Positions 1 through 9,052 are shown, counted from the first letter of the stretch. The stretch: 64,000 bases of DNA from Clostridium_F caseinilyticum (GCF_046127645.1 NZ_CP175919.1), one strand, 5' to 3'. A program made the numbers and translations. Notes: a model not told the origin generated them from the letters alone.

Positions 1-1
1 A

Positions 2-295
2 GAAATAGATAGTTTGGAAGGAATTTTATCTAAATATTTAAAAAGAGATATAAAAGTTATACGTTGTGGTGGTGGAGATAAGATTATATCTGCTAGGGAA
101 CAATGGAATGATGGTTCAAATACTTTAGCTATTTCACCAGGTAAGGTTATAACTTATGAAAGAAATTATGTAACTAATGAAATATTAGATAAAAATAATG
201 TAGAGGTTTTAACTATACCTTCATCTGAATTATCTAGAGGAAGAGGAGGTCCAAGATGTATGTCTATGCCTCTAGTTAGAAAAGATCTTAAATAA
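2..295 (+). CDS. arcA: Arginine deiminase, C-terminal part (cut by window edge)
   Basis: Arginine deiminase converts L-arginine to citrulline and ammonia in the cytoplasmic ADI pathway. Only the last 97 codons or so are inside the window; the reading frame is open to the left edge, so this is an edge truncation and not decay. The visible part carries the family hallmarks: a CGGGD stretch, the EQWNDGSNTLAI block, and near the end GRGGPRCMSMP, whose cysteine is the catalytic nucleophile in this family. A hairpin with a T-rich tail follows. No arcB or arcC follows it, so arcA ends its transcript here. Confidence 0.95.
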   Translation, partial: EIDSLEGILSKYLKRDIKVIRCGGGDKIISAREQWNDGSNTLAISPGKVITYERNYVTNEILDKNNVEVLTIPSSELSRGRGGPRCMSMPLVRKDLK

Positions 296-310
296 ATTAT
301 AAATTGAAAT

Positions 311-349
311 AAGAGTTCACTTAAAAATTAAGATGAACTCTTATTTTTA
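311..349 (+). terminator. Intrinsic terminator, probably bidirectional
   Basis: A 9-bp perfect stem (AAGAGTTCA, 311-319, with TGAACTCTT, 334-342) is followed by ATTTTTA. It lies between the convergent arcA and ispF genes and can serve both. Confidence 0.75.
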
Positions 350-358
350 ATGATATTT

Positions 359-826
359 TTAATTTAAAAGACAAATGGCATTGGCAGAAATTCCTTCCTC
401 TTTACCTGTAAATCCTAGCCCTTCTTCTGTAGTAGCTTTTATATTTAACATTTTATCATTTAAATTTAAACACTTACAAATATTTTCCCTCATATCCTCT
501 ATATAAGGAAGCATCTTAGGTTTTTGAGCTATTATAGTGCAATCTATATTGATAATTTCATATCCTTCTTTATTTATTAAAGATTTAACTTTAGATAAAA
601 GCAATAGACTTGATATATTTTTAAAATTTTTATCTGAATCAGGAAAGTGTTTACCTATATCCCCTAGTGCAGCAGCGCCTAATAAAGCATCCATAATTGA
701 ATGTACTAACACATCTGCATCAGAATGACCTAGTAAGCCTTTATTATGAGGAATGGTAACGCCACCTATTATCAGTGGTCTATTTTCAACTAGTTTATGT
801 ACATCATATCCAAATCCTATTCTCAT
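359..826 (-). CDS. ispF: 2-C-methyl-D-erythritol 2,4-cyclodiphosphate synthase
   Basis: This cytoplasmic enzyme of the MEP isoprenoid pathway cyclises CDP-ME 2-phosphate to ME-cPP. The 155-residue product is full length for the family. It begins MRIGFGYDVHKL, where D8 and H10 are the metal ligands, and contains the GLLGHSDADVL motif (third metal histidine) and the conserved ALGDIGKHFPDSD segment. A GGAGG box precedes the ATG at good spacing. Another MEP gene, ispE, lies at 59.8 kb, but the two are not in one operon. Confidence 0.97.
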   Translation of the reverse strand: MRIGFGYDVHKLVENRPLIIGGVTIPHNKGLLGHSDADVLVHSIMDALLGAAALGDIGKHFPDSDKNFKNISSLLLLSKVKSLINKEGYEIINIDCTIIAQKPKMLPYIEDMRENICKCLNLNDKMLNIKATTEEGLGFTGKEEGISANAICLLN

Positions 827-873
827 TAAAAAACCTCCAATAATTTAATAGTATATATATAATAATATATACT

Positions 874-900
874 TTAAAAAAAAGTGCAACAAAGTTGCAC
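874..900 (-). terminator. Intrinsic terminator of the small gene at 902-1105
   Basis: Read on the minus strand, a perfect 7-bp stem GTGCAAC/GTTGCAC with a 3-base loop runs straight into eight Ts. It begins immediately after the stop of the small minus-strand gene and so supports that gene being expressed. Confidence 0.8.
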
Positions 901-901
901 C

Positions 902-1105
902 TTAAGATATATTTTTATTATCATTTTTCTTATAGTATATTAACTTTATTGATTTGTTAAGATGTTTATTGTAAAAAAATAAAAGCTTTTTACGTAAATA
1001 ATTATGCAAAAATAATAAGAAAGGCCTTTTATAATTATTGGATATTACTCTTTTTTTGAAATTCACATAAATAATTTTTTTACCCATACATACACGACCT
1101 TTCAT
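902..1105 (-). CDS. Small basic protein of unknown function
   Basis: I do not recognise this 67-residue product. It is rich in lysine, tyrosine and hydrophobic residues, with a central aromatic/leucine stretch and no clear signal peptide. Evidence that it is real: an AAGGA box 5 bases before the ATG, and a textbook terminator directly after the stop. A second ATG six codons in (MGKKIIYVNF) also has an AAAGG box and could be the true start. Upstream lies the DnaA-box-rich gap, so its promoter would sit within or beside those boxes. Confidence 0.5.
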   Translation of the reverse strand: MKGRVCMGKKIIYVNFKKRVISNNYKRPFLLFLHNYLRKKLLFFYNKHLNKSIKLIYYKKNDNKNIS

Positions 1106-1215
1106 AAATATCCTTATTATTATAATAACATAAAATTTAACAAATGTTAAGAAAATTGAAATAATTTAAAGCGTAATATTCTTATTTAATAATATTATAT
1201 TCAGAAGATTATAAG

Positions 1216-1484
1216 TTGTCCACAAATTACACACAATATGTGGACAATATTAATAAAGGATAAATTAATAAAAATATATTTTTACAAAAATAGTAATAAA
1301 ATTTAATTAATGGATAAAATTCTTGCGTTGAGGTATAAGAATTAACTAAATTAACAATAAAAACACAAGTTATGAACAAGCTATCTGTGGATAATGTTAA
1401 TAACTATATATATAATATATAAGATTATAATATAATATATACTTTTAAAAAAGTATTCACTATTAAATTAAGAGTATATCCACA
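1216..1484. other. Cluster of DnaA-box-like sequences in a 455-bp gene-free gap
   Basis: The gap 1106-1561 has no credible gene. It holds TTGTCCACA at 1216-1224 and its exact inverse TGTGGACAA at 1239-1247, a perfect DnaA box in reverse (TGTGGATAA, 1386-1394), and ATATCCACA at 1476-1484, all in very AT-rich DNA. DnaA recognises TTATCCACA. Function (replication control, DnaA titration or DnaA-regulated transcription of the flanking genes) is inference. Confidence 0.55.
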
Positions 1485-1561
1485 AAATTTTAAATCTTAA
1501 TAATTAGTAATATATATGATATAATTAAAGTTACCAATTATTTGTGTAAGAAGGTGAGTTT

Positions 1562-2425
1562 TTGAAAAACAAGAAAAGTTTAATTTGTTTTGCTTTTATT
1601 ATAATTATAGTAGTGTTGTTTAATGGATGTAGAAAAAATGATAATATGTATAATACTAATAAAAATAAAGAGCAATCCCAAAAACAAGATAATAATGTTA
1701 AGATTACTGACGTAAGAACTTTTACTAAGGAACCACTTATATATAATAATAAATCCATCCCTGTGCTTATGTATCATTCTATTGATTATGAAGAAGGAAA
1801 TGAGCTAAGAGTGCCAAAAGAACAATTTAAAGAGCAAATGAAGTATTTAAAAGATAATGGATATACTACATTAACATTAGATGAATTATACAATTTTTTA
1901 GAAAAAGACAAACCTGTTCCAGAGAAATCCATAGTTATAACATTAGATGATGGATATGTGGATAACTATACTAATGCATATCCAATATTAAAAGAGTTAG
2001 GATTTAAAGCTACTGTTTTTGTTATAACTAGTAATATAGATAAAGATAAACGTACACTAACTTCAAAGCAAATTAAAGAAATGGATGGAGCGGGCATACA
2101 GATAGCCAGTCATACATATAATCATGATAAGCTAGATGATTTAACATATGAAAAGCAATTACAAACTATGAAAAAATCTAAAGATGATTTAGAAAAAATA
2201 TTAAATCATAAGGTAGAGTTTATAGCATATCCTTATGGTAGATGGAACGATGAATCTATAAAAGCAGCTAAAGATGCTGGATATAAAATGGCAGTTACTA
2301 CTCAAGGAGGATGGTCTAATAAAAAAGATGGTATTTATACCTTAAATAGAGTTTATATTAGTTCTTTAAAAGGTATGGATAATTTTAAAGATAGAATAAC
2401 TAATCCAAATTATAATAAAAATTAA
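1562..2425 (+). CDS. Lipoprotein polysaccharide deacetylase (NodB domain)
   Basis: A predicted membrane-anchored carbohydrate esterase 4 enzyme that removes N-acetyl groups from a cell-wall or surface polysaccharide outside the cell. The TTG start is chosen because AAGGTGAG lies just upstream and the product then begins with a lipoprotein signal: a lysine-rich n-region, a hydrophobic stretch, and a lipobox ending FNGC at Cys23. The mature part carries the NodB motifs: TLDDG (metal-binding and catalytic Asp pair), SHTYNH (the H-x3-H metal ligands) and AYPYGRWN. The substrate cannot be told from sequence. A strong terminator follows. Confidence 0.9.
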   Translation: MKNKKSLICFAFIIIIVVLFNGCRKNDNMYNTNKNKEQSQKQDNNVKITDVRTFTKEPLIYNNKSIPVLMYHSIDYEEGNELRVPKEQFKEQMKYLKDNGYTTLTLDELYNFLEKDKPVPEKSIVITLDDGYVDNYTNAYPILKELGFKATVFVITSNIDKDKRTLTSKQIKEMDGAGIQIASHTYNHDKLDDLTYEKQLQTMKKSKDDLEKILNHKVEFIAYPYGRWNDESIKAAKDAGYKMAVTTQGGWSNKKDGIYTLNRVYISSLKGMDNFKDRITNPNYNKN

Positions 2426-2436
2426 TGACTATTATA

Positions 2437-2488
2437 AAAAAATACAGTCTCTTATATTGCCCAGGCAATATAAGAGACTGTATTTTTT
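2437..2488 (+). terminator. Strong intrinsic terminator, bidirectional
   Basis: A stem of more than 20 bp (arms about 2441-2461 and 2464-2486) with a 2-base loop is flanked by A-runs on the left and T-runs on the right. It serves the deacetylase gene and the minus-strand gene ending at 2552. Confidence 0.9.
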
Positions 2489-2551
2489 ATAATTTTATAG
2501 ATTAAACAATTAAAAAGTATTCATTTGTAATAATATTATTATTTAAAATAT

Positions 2552-2794
2552 TTAGTTTATTATTTTAGAATAGTTTTCTTTTTTAGATTCATCTATAAAT
2601 GGAGCATAAAATTTAAAAATTCTTTCGTGTCCACAATCAGAACAAATACAATCACAAACATCATATGGAATAGAGTCTAATAAATTGATAGATAAATCTT
2701 TAGTTAAATAACTACCTCCACATATATCACAAGGAGTTTTATTTATAATAGAAAACTCACTCTCTATGTATTGCATAATTTCTCTTAAAGTCAT
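2552..2794 (-). CDS. Small cysteine-rich (zinc-ribbon-like) protein
   Basis: An 80-residue cytoplasmic protein of unknown function. It has cysteines at 22 and 25 (CDICGG) and a cluster at 47, 49, 51 and 54 ending CSDCGH, a pattern that suggests a structural zinc site made of two CxxC pairs. A near-ideal TAGGAGG box precedes the ATG. It is divergent from spmA and separated from it by about 120 bases. I do not recognise the family. Confidence 0.75.
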   Translation of the reverse strand: MTLREIMQYIESEFSIINKTPCDICGGSYLTKDLSINLLDSIPYDVCDCICSDCGHERIFKFYAPFIDESKKENYSKIIN

Positions 2795-2913
2795 GAAAAG
2801 CCTCCTAAACTATTTTTGTTAATATAATAATTTAATGATATAACAAAATAATTATTATTTAAACAGGTATATCATATATATTAAATATATTTTTAATTTT
2901 AAAAGGAGGCATT

Positions 2914-3489
2914 ATGGTAAATATTATATGGGGAATTATATTTTTAGTGGGAGTAATTTTTGGTGTGTTTTCAGGGAATGGAGAACAACTATCAAAATCT
3001 ATAATAGAATCTGCAAATTCAACTGTAAAATTAGTTATAGGATTGGTAGGGGTTATGAGTTTATGGTGCGGAATTATGAAAATAGCAGAAGAAAGTGGAT
3101 TAACAGATAAAATAGCAAGGTTAATAAAACCTATTTTAAAAATTATATTTAAAGATAGCAAAAATGATAATAAGGCCTTAGGTGCTATAACTATGAATTT
3201 AACAGCTAATATGATGGGACTTTCTAATGCAGCAACTCCTTTTGGAATAAAAGCGATGAAGGAGCTTAAAAGATTAAATGTAAGAGGTGATGAAGCAAGT
3301 AATGATATGGCATTATTTTTAGTATTGAATGCTGCTTGTATACAGTTAGTGCCTACAACTGTTATATCCATAAGAGCAGCCATGGGATCTAAAAATCCAG
3401 GTGAAATAATAATACCAGCCATAATAGTTACATCCATAGCAGCCTTTTGTGGAGTGATTTTTTGTAAAGTATTACAGAAGTATTTTTAA
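2914..3489 (+). CDS. spmA: Spore maturation protein A
   Basis: SpmA is an integral membrane protein needed, with SpmB, for spore core dehydration. The 191-residue product has several hydrophobic segments and the nucleoside-recognition-type sequence typical of this family, including the NLTANMMGLSNAATPFGIKAM block at about residues 94-114. AAAAGGAGG precedes the ATG. spmB follows after 12 bases, so the two form an operon. Confidence 0.95.
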   Translation: MVNIIWGIIFLVGVIFGVFSGNGEQLSKSIIESANSTVKLVIGLVGVMSLWCGIMKIAEESGLTDKIARLIKPILKIIFKDSKNDNKALGAITMNLTANMMGLSNAATPFGIKAMKELKRLNVRGDEASNDMALFLVLNAACIQLVPTTVISIRAAMGSKNPGEIIIPAIIVTSIAAFCGVIFCKVLQKYF

Positions 3490-3501
3490 AGGAGGAAGTT
3501 T

Positions 3502-4023
3502 GTGAGTTATATAGTTAAAGCCATAATTCCTATTATTATACTATTAATTATAGCCTATGGAATGGCTAAGAAAGTTAAGGTATACGAGTGTTTTGTTGAG
3601 GGAGCTAAAGATGGTGTAAGTATATGTATTAAGATATTTCCATATCTTCTTGCCATGATGGTGGCTATAGCTGTGTTTAGAGAATCTAAAGCGCTGGATT
3701 GTTTAATCAATATTTTAAGACCAGTATCAAATCTAATAGGATTACCAGGGGAATTAGTACCTTTAGTTTTGATAAAACCTTTATCAGGAAGTGGTGCTTT
3801 AGGAGTATTTGCAGATATATTAAAACAGTTTGGCCCAGATAGTAATGTAGGCAAAATGGCATCTATTATAATGGGATCTACAGAAACTATTTTTTACACA
3901 ATAACAGTTTATTTTGGAGCTATTGGAATAAAGAAAATAAGACATACATTATGGGCTGCTATTTTTGCAGATATGGTAGCTATAATAATGGCTATATTAG
4001 TAACTAATATGATATTAGTATGA
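3502..4023 (+). CDS. spmB: Spore maturation protein B
   Basis: Partner of SpmA in spore core dehydration and heat resistance. The 173-residue membrane protein contains the family blocks KPLSGSGALG and MGSTETIFYT. The GTG start at 3502 is preceded by AAAGGAGGA at good spacing. It ends the two-gene operon; a terminator hairpin lies 100 bases further on. Confidence 0.95.
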   Translation: MSYIVKAIIPIIILLIIAYGMAKKVKVYECFVEGAKDGVSICIKIFPYLLAMMVAIAVFRESKALDCLINILRPVSNLIGLPGELVPLVLIKPLSGSGALGVFADILKQFGPDSNVGKMASIIMGSTETIFYTITVYFGAIGIKKIRHTLWAAIFADMVAIIMAILVTNMILV

Positions 4024-4126
4024 TATTTTTTTATGAACCAATATTTTTTTAGTAATATGGGCTATTCAAAATAAGTTTAGATAGTATTTAAAAATATTAC
4101 GATTTTAGTCATGAGAGGTTCGCTTA

Positions 4127-4175
4127 GTGTACATGAAATATTATAATGAAGATTAATATTTCATGTACACTTTTA
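4127..4175 (+). terminator. Terminator between convergent spmB and the MATE gene
   Basis: A perfect 17-bp stem (4127-4143 with 4154-4170) and 10-base loop are followed by TTTTAT. Confidence 0.8.
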
Positions 4176-4184
4176 TGAAAAAAC

Positions 4185-5522
4185 TTATTTGTTAAATTTT
4201 TTCTTGAAAAGTATTATTAGGCACATAGCTTCGAATATCCATTGAATAGAAGTTATCCACCAAACATAGGTTACAGAAGATTTAACTATATATATAAAAT
4301 AGAACATTAGGGGAAGTCTAAGTAGCCAACTAGAAACAAAAGAAACTAAAAATGGTGTTTTAGTATCCCCAAAGCCCTTTAATGATCCGCCCAATATCAT
4401 GGATATAGCCATAGGAATTTGTTCTAAGGAAGCTATCATAAGACAGCGACTACCTAAAGTAATAACCTGTTTTTCAGAATTTGTTATAAATAATTTTATT
4501 ATAAATGATGGGAATATAATAAAAATAAGGCCTGTTATTCCCATTATACAAATACCTAAAAATGCACAAGTATGTGAATAATCTCTAGCTTTTTCAATGT
4601 TTTTTTCTCCTATTTTATGACCTGTTAGTGTAGTAGCTGCTACAGCAAAACCCCAACCAGGCATAAAAGATATGGATTCTACAGTAAGAGCTATCTGATT
4701 AGAGGCAAAAGCTACAGTCCCTAAATGCATTATCATAAATGTATTAATTAATTTACTTACACTTAATGAAGCTTCTTGAAGTGATGATGGGATAGACAAT
4801 CTTATTAAGTATTTCAAACGACTTATGTTAATATTTTTAATATATTTTATTTTAGGTTTAATTTTAGATTTATTAAATAAATAGTATACAGCAAGCACAA
4901 AACCAGATAGGTTAGCTATAGAAGTTGCGATAGCAGCACCCCTTATTCCTAATTCTGGGAATCCTAATTTACCAAATATGAGCCCATAATCTAAAGTTAA
5001 ATTTACTATGTTAATTAATATAGATATAAACAAAGGAGTTTTGGTATTACCGTATCCTCTAACTATAGAATTCATTAAGCTAGTTAACATACTAAAGAAT
5101 ATTCCTAGAGATACTATTTTCATATATATTGTTCCGTTTATTAATACAGCTTCTTTGGCATTAGCGAGGCTAAGTATAGTTTTAGGAAAAATAAATAGGA
5201 TAATAGAAATAAATAATGCTATTAAAATGCCTATAGATAATCCTACAGAAGCATACTCTTCAGCTAAGTGTAAATTATCACTACCATAGGACCTAGCTAC
5301 TATAGATGTTATACCAATAGATAATCCAACGGCTATAAATACATTTGTGAAAGTATATATTATTTCAGAACTTAAGCCTACAGTGCTTACGGCAATCTGA
5401 CCACCATATTGTCCAACCATCATAGTATCAAGGACCCAAATCATCATATATAAAATCATTTCTCCAACTGCAGGAAGTGCTAAAGAGAGTACAGTTTTTA
5501 TATTTTCTTTATTAATTTTCAA
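4185..5522 (-). CDS. MATE family multidrug/cation antiporter
   Basis: A twelve-helix efflux transporter of the MATE family (DinF/NorM-like), expected to export organic cations using a Na+ or H+ gradient. The product is strongly hydrophobic and has two homologous halves. Conserved-looking blocks include ALPAVGEMILYMM with DTMMVGQYGG near the N-terminus and the matching PSSLQEASLSVSKLINT in the second half. I place the start at the TTG at 5522 (LKINKENIKTVL) because a GGGGG-type box lies 7 bases upstream; a TTG 30 bases further out has no ribosome-binding site. Length then is 445 residues. Confidence 0.9.
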   Translation of the reverse strand: MKINKENIKTVLSLALPAVGEMILYMMIWVLDTMMVGQYGGQIAVSTVGLSSEIIYTFTNVFIAVGLSIGITSIVARSYGSDNLHLAEEYASVGLSIGILIALFISIILFIFPKTILSLANAKEAVLINGTIYMKIVSLGIFFSMLTSLMNSIVRGYGNTKTPLFISILINIVNLTLDYGLIFGKLGFPELGIRGAAIATSIANLSGFVLAVYYLFNKSKIKPKIKYIKNINISRLKYLIRLSIPSSLQEASLSVSKLINTFMIMHLGTVAFASNQIALTVESISFMPGWGFAVAATTLTGHKIGEKNIEKARDYSHTCAFLGICIMGITGLIFIIFPSFIIKLFITNSEKQVITLGSRCLMIASLEQIPMAISMILGGSLKGFGDTKTPFLVSFVSSWLLRLPLMFYFIYIVKSSVTYVWWITSIQWIFEAMCLIILFKKKFNK

Positions 5523-5665
5523 TAAAATTCCCCCACTCCAAAATACTAGCAATTTAATAGTAACTTATAGTATTAAATAAAGCAATATAGTTAATAAAGA
5601 TATGTTTATATGGTAAAATTAAACTAGATATTTGGATATAATGTATAGAAATAGAGGTGGAAAAA

Positions 5666-6238
5666 GTGTTAAAGTGGTCTCAATTATATGATGAATGTAT
5701 TAATTGTAATAAATGTACTTTAGTTACAAATAGAACTAATATGGTATTTGGAGAAGGCAATATAAGTGCCCCTATTATGTTTATAGGGGAAGCTCCGGGA
5801 GCAGATGAGGATAGAACAGGAAGACCCTTTGTGGGAAAAGCTGGACAGTTAATTACTAAAGCATTATTAGCGTTAGATTTTAAAAGAGATGAACATTATT
5901 ATATATGTAATGTATGTAAATGTAGGCCAGAAAATAATAGAACTCCTAAAGAAGAAGAAGCTACAGCTTGCTTACCTTATTTAAGAAACCAAGTGGCATT
6001 AGTAAAACCTAAAATTATAATCTGTTTAGGAGCTACTGCTTTAAAATATATTATGGGAGATCAATTTAGAATAACAAGAGATAGAGGTAAATGGATAGAA
6101 AGAAAAGGATATTATATTATGGCAACTTTTCATCCAGCAGCTTTATTTAGAGATGAGTCTAAGAAAAAATTATTTTGGCAGGATTTAAAATCTATTAGGG
6201 AAAAATATGATGAATTAACTAAAAATAATATAGTCTAA
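5666..6238 (+). CDS. Family 4-type uracil-DNA glycosylase (iron-sulfur)
   Basis: Removes uracil from DNA in base-excision repair. The 190-residue protein has the family features: an N-terminal CNKC pair, the GEAPGADEDRTGRPFVGKAG motif I region, a CNVCKCRP segment that supplies further iron-sulfur cysteines, and the C-terminal FHPAALFR motif. The GTG at 5666 is preferred because AGAGGTGG sits 5 bases upstream; another GTG three codons earlier overlaps that box. The next gene, a MarR regulator, follows after 28 bases and is probably cotranscribed. Confidence 0.9.
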   Translation: MLKWSQLYDECINCNKCTLVTNRTNMVFGEGNISAPIMFIGEAPGADEDRTGRPFVGKAGQLITKALLALDFKRDEHYYICNVCKCRPENNRTPKEEEATACLPYLRNQVALVKPKIIICLGATALKYIMGDQFRITRDRGKWIERKGYYIMATFHPAALFRDESKKKLFWQDLKSIREKYDELTKNNIV

Positions 6239-6266
6239 GGTTAATATAAAGTGAAAGAGGGTAGAA

Positions 6267-6701
6267 ATGGATAATATAGACTTATCGAAAGAGCTCATAA
6301 AATTTATGATTACTATGAAAAAACAAATTAAGGAATGTTTAAATTTAAATTGTACTTTAAAATTAACAGAACAACAATTTATAACATTATTTATATTAAA
6401 TAAAAATAAAAAGATAACATTAAAAAAGTTAAGTACATATATATGTGTATCTACATCTAGTTTATGTATAATGTTAACAAGAATGATGGAAGAAGGATTA
6501 GTTTATAGAGAAGTAGATGAGAGAGACAGGAGAAATACTTTTTATAGTCTAACAGATAAAGGAATAAATTTAATAGATAAAGAAATAGAGGGTAAAGTAC
6601 ATAATATGGAAGAAAGGATAATTGATTTATCTTTAATCCAAAAGGAAAAGTTATATAATGCCATAAAAGATATAGAACAAATTATTGATATATTAGAATA
6701 A
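6267..6701 (+). CDS. MarR-family transcriptional regulator
   Basis: A 144-residue winged-helix DNA-binding protein. The HTH lies at about residues 50-75 (LKKLSTYICVSTSSLCIMLTRM), and the wing carries the family signature DERDRRNTFYSLTDKG. No target gene is evident beyond the co-oriented glycosylase upstream. A ligand cannot be predicted. Confidence 0.9.
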   Translation: MDNIDLSKELIKFMITMKKQIKECLNLNCTLKLTEQQFITLFILNKNKKITLKKLSTYICVSTSSLCIMLTRMMEEGLVYREVDERDRRNTFYSLTDKGINLIDKEIEGKVHNMEERIIDLSLIQKEKLYNAIKDIEQIIDILE

Positions 6702-6746
6702 TTTTGTGAATTAAAGAAATAATAATATATAAATATAATGAAGATA

Positions 6747-6775
6747 TTGACAGAAACTTATTTATACCCTATTAT
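6747..6775 (+). promoter_or_regulatory. Vegetative promoter of the metG leader
   Basis: TTGACA (6747-6752), a 17-base spacer and TATTAT (6770-6775) lie just before the T-box leader. Confidence 0.7.
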
Positions 6776-6784
6776 TATACTAAA

Positions 6785-7055
6785 TGCTATGAAGGAAAGA
6801 GTAATAAGTGAAAATATCTAAAGAGAGTCGGATAAGGTGGAAGCCGATGATATGGAAGTTTATGAATATGGCTCCAGAGTAGGTTGTCTGAAGTATAGTA
6901 GGATAGCACGGTAACAACCGTTATATTGTAAAGTGATAACATATTATTATGAAGTCACTTATTAAGACTTTTACTGTGAAGTAAAAGTGAATTAGAGTGG
7001 TACAGCGAAATTTACGCCTCTATATAAAACAAAAGGTTTTATATAGAGGTTTTTA
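6785..7055 (+). promoter_or_regulatory. T-box riboswitch (methionine) before metG
   Basis: The leader contains the T-box core AGAGTGGTACAGCG at 6994-7006. It is followed by a terminator hairpin (arms 7017-7030 and 7036-7049, then TTTTTA) whose 5' arm can also pair in the antiterminator. Stem I shows the AGAGTA loop-E strand near 6797 and on the opposite side GAA-T-ATG (6864-6870). This places ATG in the specifier position, which is the expected codon for uncharged tRNA-Met. Uncharged tRNA should allow read-through into metG. Confidence 0.9.
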
Positions 7056-7082
7056 TATTATAAAAACAAAGGAGGACTAATA

Positions 7083-9020
7083 ATGTCAAAAGGAACTTAT
7101 TATGTAACAACACCTATATACTATCCCTCAGCTAAACTTCATATAGGAAATACCTATACAACAGTTGCTGCAGATACTTTAGCTAGATTTAAAAGACTTA
7201 CAGGTTATGATGTAATGTTTTTAACAGGTACAGATGAACACGGACAAAAGATACAAAGATTAGCAGAAGCTAAAAAAGTTACACCTAAGGCTTATGTGGA
7301 TGAAATAGTAGCAGGAATAAAAGACCTATGGAAAATAATGAATATAGACTATGATAAATTTATAAGAACAACAGATGAATACCATGTAGAATTAGTGCAA
7401 AAAATATTTAAAACATTATATGATAAAGGTGATATATATAAAAGTGAGTATTCAGGATGGTATTGCACACCTTGTGAATCATTTTGGACAGAAACTCAAT
7501 TAGAAGATGGAAAGTGCCCAGATTGTGGAAGACCCGTAGAAAAAGCAAAAGAAGAAGCATATTTCTTTAAAATGTCAAAATATGCTCCTAAACTTATAGA
7601 ATATATAGAATCTCATCCAGAATTTATACAACCAGAATCAAGAAAAAATGAAATGCTAAATAACTTTTTAAAACCCGGTCTTCAGGACTTGTGTGTATCT
7701 AGAACATCTTTTGATTGGGGAATACCAGTAACTTTTGATGAAAAGCATGTAATTTATGTTTGGATAGATGCACTTGCTAATTATATAACAGCATTAGGAT
7801 ATAATACAGAAAAGGATGAATTATATAAAAAATACTGGCCAGCAGATGTTCACTTAGTTGGTAAGGATATATTAAGATTTCATACTATATATTGGCCAAT
7901 TATGCTTATGGCATTAGATATACCTCTTCCAAAGCAAGTATTTGGTCATGGATGGCTTTTAGTAGATGGGGGCAAAATGTCAAAATCTAAGGGTAATGTA
8001 GTAGATCCGGTAGTATTAGTTAATCATTTTGGAGCAGATCCAGTAAGATATTATCTTCTTAGAGAGATACCTTTTGGAGCAGATGGAATGTTTAATAATG
8101 AGATTTTTATAAAGAAAATAAACTCAGATTTAGCAAATGATTTAGGAAACTTATTGTCTAGAACAGTAGCTATGATAGAAAAATATTTTGATGGAGAAAT
8201 ACCAGCTTCAAATTGTAAAGAGGATATAGATGAAGATTTAATAAAATTGGCTCTTGAAACTCCAAAAAAAGTAGAAGAAGATATGGAAAAACTAAGAATA
8301 CCAGAAGCTTTAGAAGAAATTTGGACATTTATAGGAAGAGCTAATAAATATATAGATGAAACAACACCATGGGTTCTTGCAAAAGATGAGTCTAAAAAAG
8401 AAAGATTAGGAACAGTATTATATAATTTAATAGAAAGCTTAAGAATAATATCAGTATGTATATCAGCATTTATACCAGAAACAAGTAAAAAAATAAACAC
8501 ACAAATAAATGCGGATATATTAACTTGGGATAGTTTAAGTGAATTTAACGGAACTAAGCCAGGTACAAAGGTTAAAAAAGGAGAAGCAATATTCCCAAGA
8601 ATAGATGTGGAAAAGAAAATAGAAGAATTAGATAAGCTTAAAGAAGAGCAGTTAAAGCAAAATAAGGCTAAAAATATAGCACCTATAAAAGAAGAAATAA
8701 CTATAGATGATTTTGAAAAAATAGATTTAAGAGTTGCTAAGGTTTTAGAATGTGAAGCTATAAAAGGAGCTAAGAAGTTATTAAAATTTAAAGTTAGTTT
8801 AGGTGGGGAAGAAAGACAGATAGTATCAGGAATAGCTAAATTCTATAAACCAGAAGATTTAGTAGGTAAAAAAGTAATATTAGTAGCTAATTTAAAACCT
8901 GTTAAGTTAAGAGGAGAATTGTCACAAGGAATGATTTTATCAGCAGCAACAGAAGACGATAGTGAGTTATTTGTAACAACTATAGATGGAGACATTGAAG
9001 AAGGAAATATAGTAAGATAA
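7083..9020 (+). CDS. metG: Methionyl-tRNA synthetase
   Basis: Charges tRNA-Met with methionine. The 645-residue protein has the class I HIGH-type motif HIGN at residues 20-23, a zinc knuckle of CxxC pairs at about 127-147, KMSKS at 298-302, and a C-terminal EMAP/Trbp tRNA-binding domain from about residue 540 (IDLRVAKVLECE). An AAAGGAGG box precedes the ATG. It is controlled by the upstream T-box and is the first gene of the block that is syntenic with B. subtilis. Confidence 0.98.
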   Translation: MSKGTYYVTTPIYYPSAKLHIGNTYTTVAADTLARFKRLTGYDVMFLTGTDEHGQKIQRLAEAKKVTPKAYVDEIVAGIKDLWKIMNIDYDKFIRTTDEYHVELVQKIFKTLYDKGDIYKSEYSGWYCTPCESFWTETQLEDGKCPDCGRPVEKAKEEAYFFKMSKYAPKLIEYIESHPEFIQPESRKNEMLNNFLKPGLQDLCVSRTSFDWGIPVTFDEKHVIYVWIDALANYITALGYNTEKDELYKKYWPADVHLVGKDILRFHTIYWPIMLMALDIPLPKQVFGHGWLLVDGGKMSKSKGNVVDPVVLVNHFGADPVRYYLLREIPFGADGMFNNEIFIKKINSDLANDLGNLLSRTVAMIEKYFDGEIPASNCKEDIDEDLIKLALETPKKVEEDMEKLRIPEALEEIWTFIGRANKYIDETTPWVLAKDESKKERLGTVLYNLIESLRIISVCISAFIPETSKKINTQINADILTWDSLSEFNGTKPGTKVKKGEAIFPRIDVEKKIEELDKLKEEQLKQNKAKNIAPIKEEITIDDFEKIDLRVAKVLECEAIKGAKKLLKFKVSLGGEERQIVSGIAKFYKPEDLVGKKVILVANLKPVKLRGELSQGMILSAATEDDSELFVTTIDGDIEEGNIVR

Positions 9021-9052
9021 GAATTAAAGATCATTGTATCAAATTGAGAACT

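Noticed and set aside
1106..1561. Chromosomal replication origin (oriC)
   Set aside because: DnaA-box-like sites are present, but dnaA, dnaN, rpmH, recF and gyrB are not in the window and the cluster is less dense than a typical oriC.
2859..3437. 192-residue minus-strand frame opposite spmA
   Set aside because: Shadow of spmA; no ribosome-binding site, and spmA matches a known family along its whole length.
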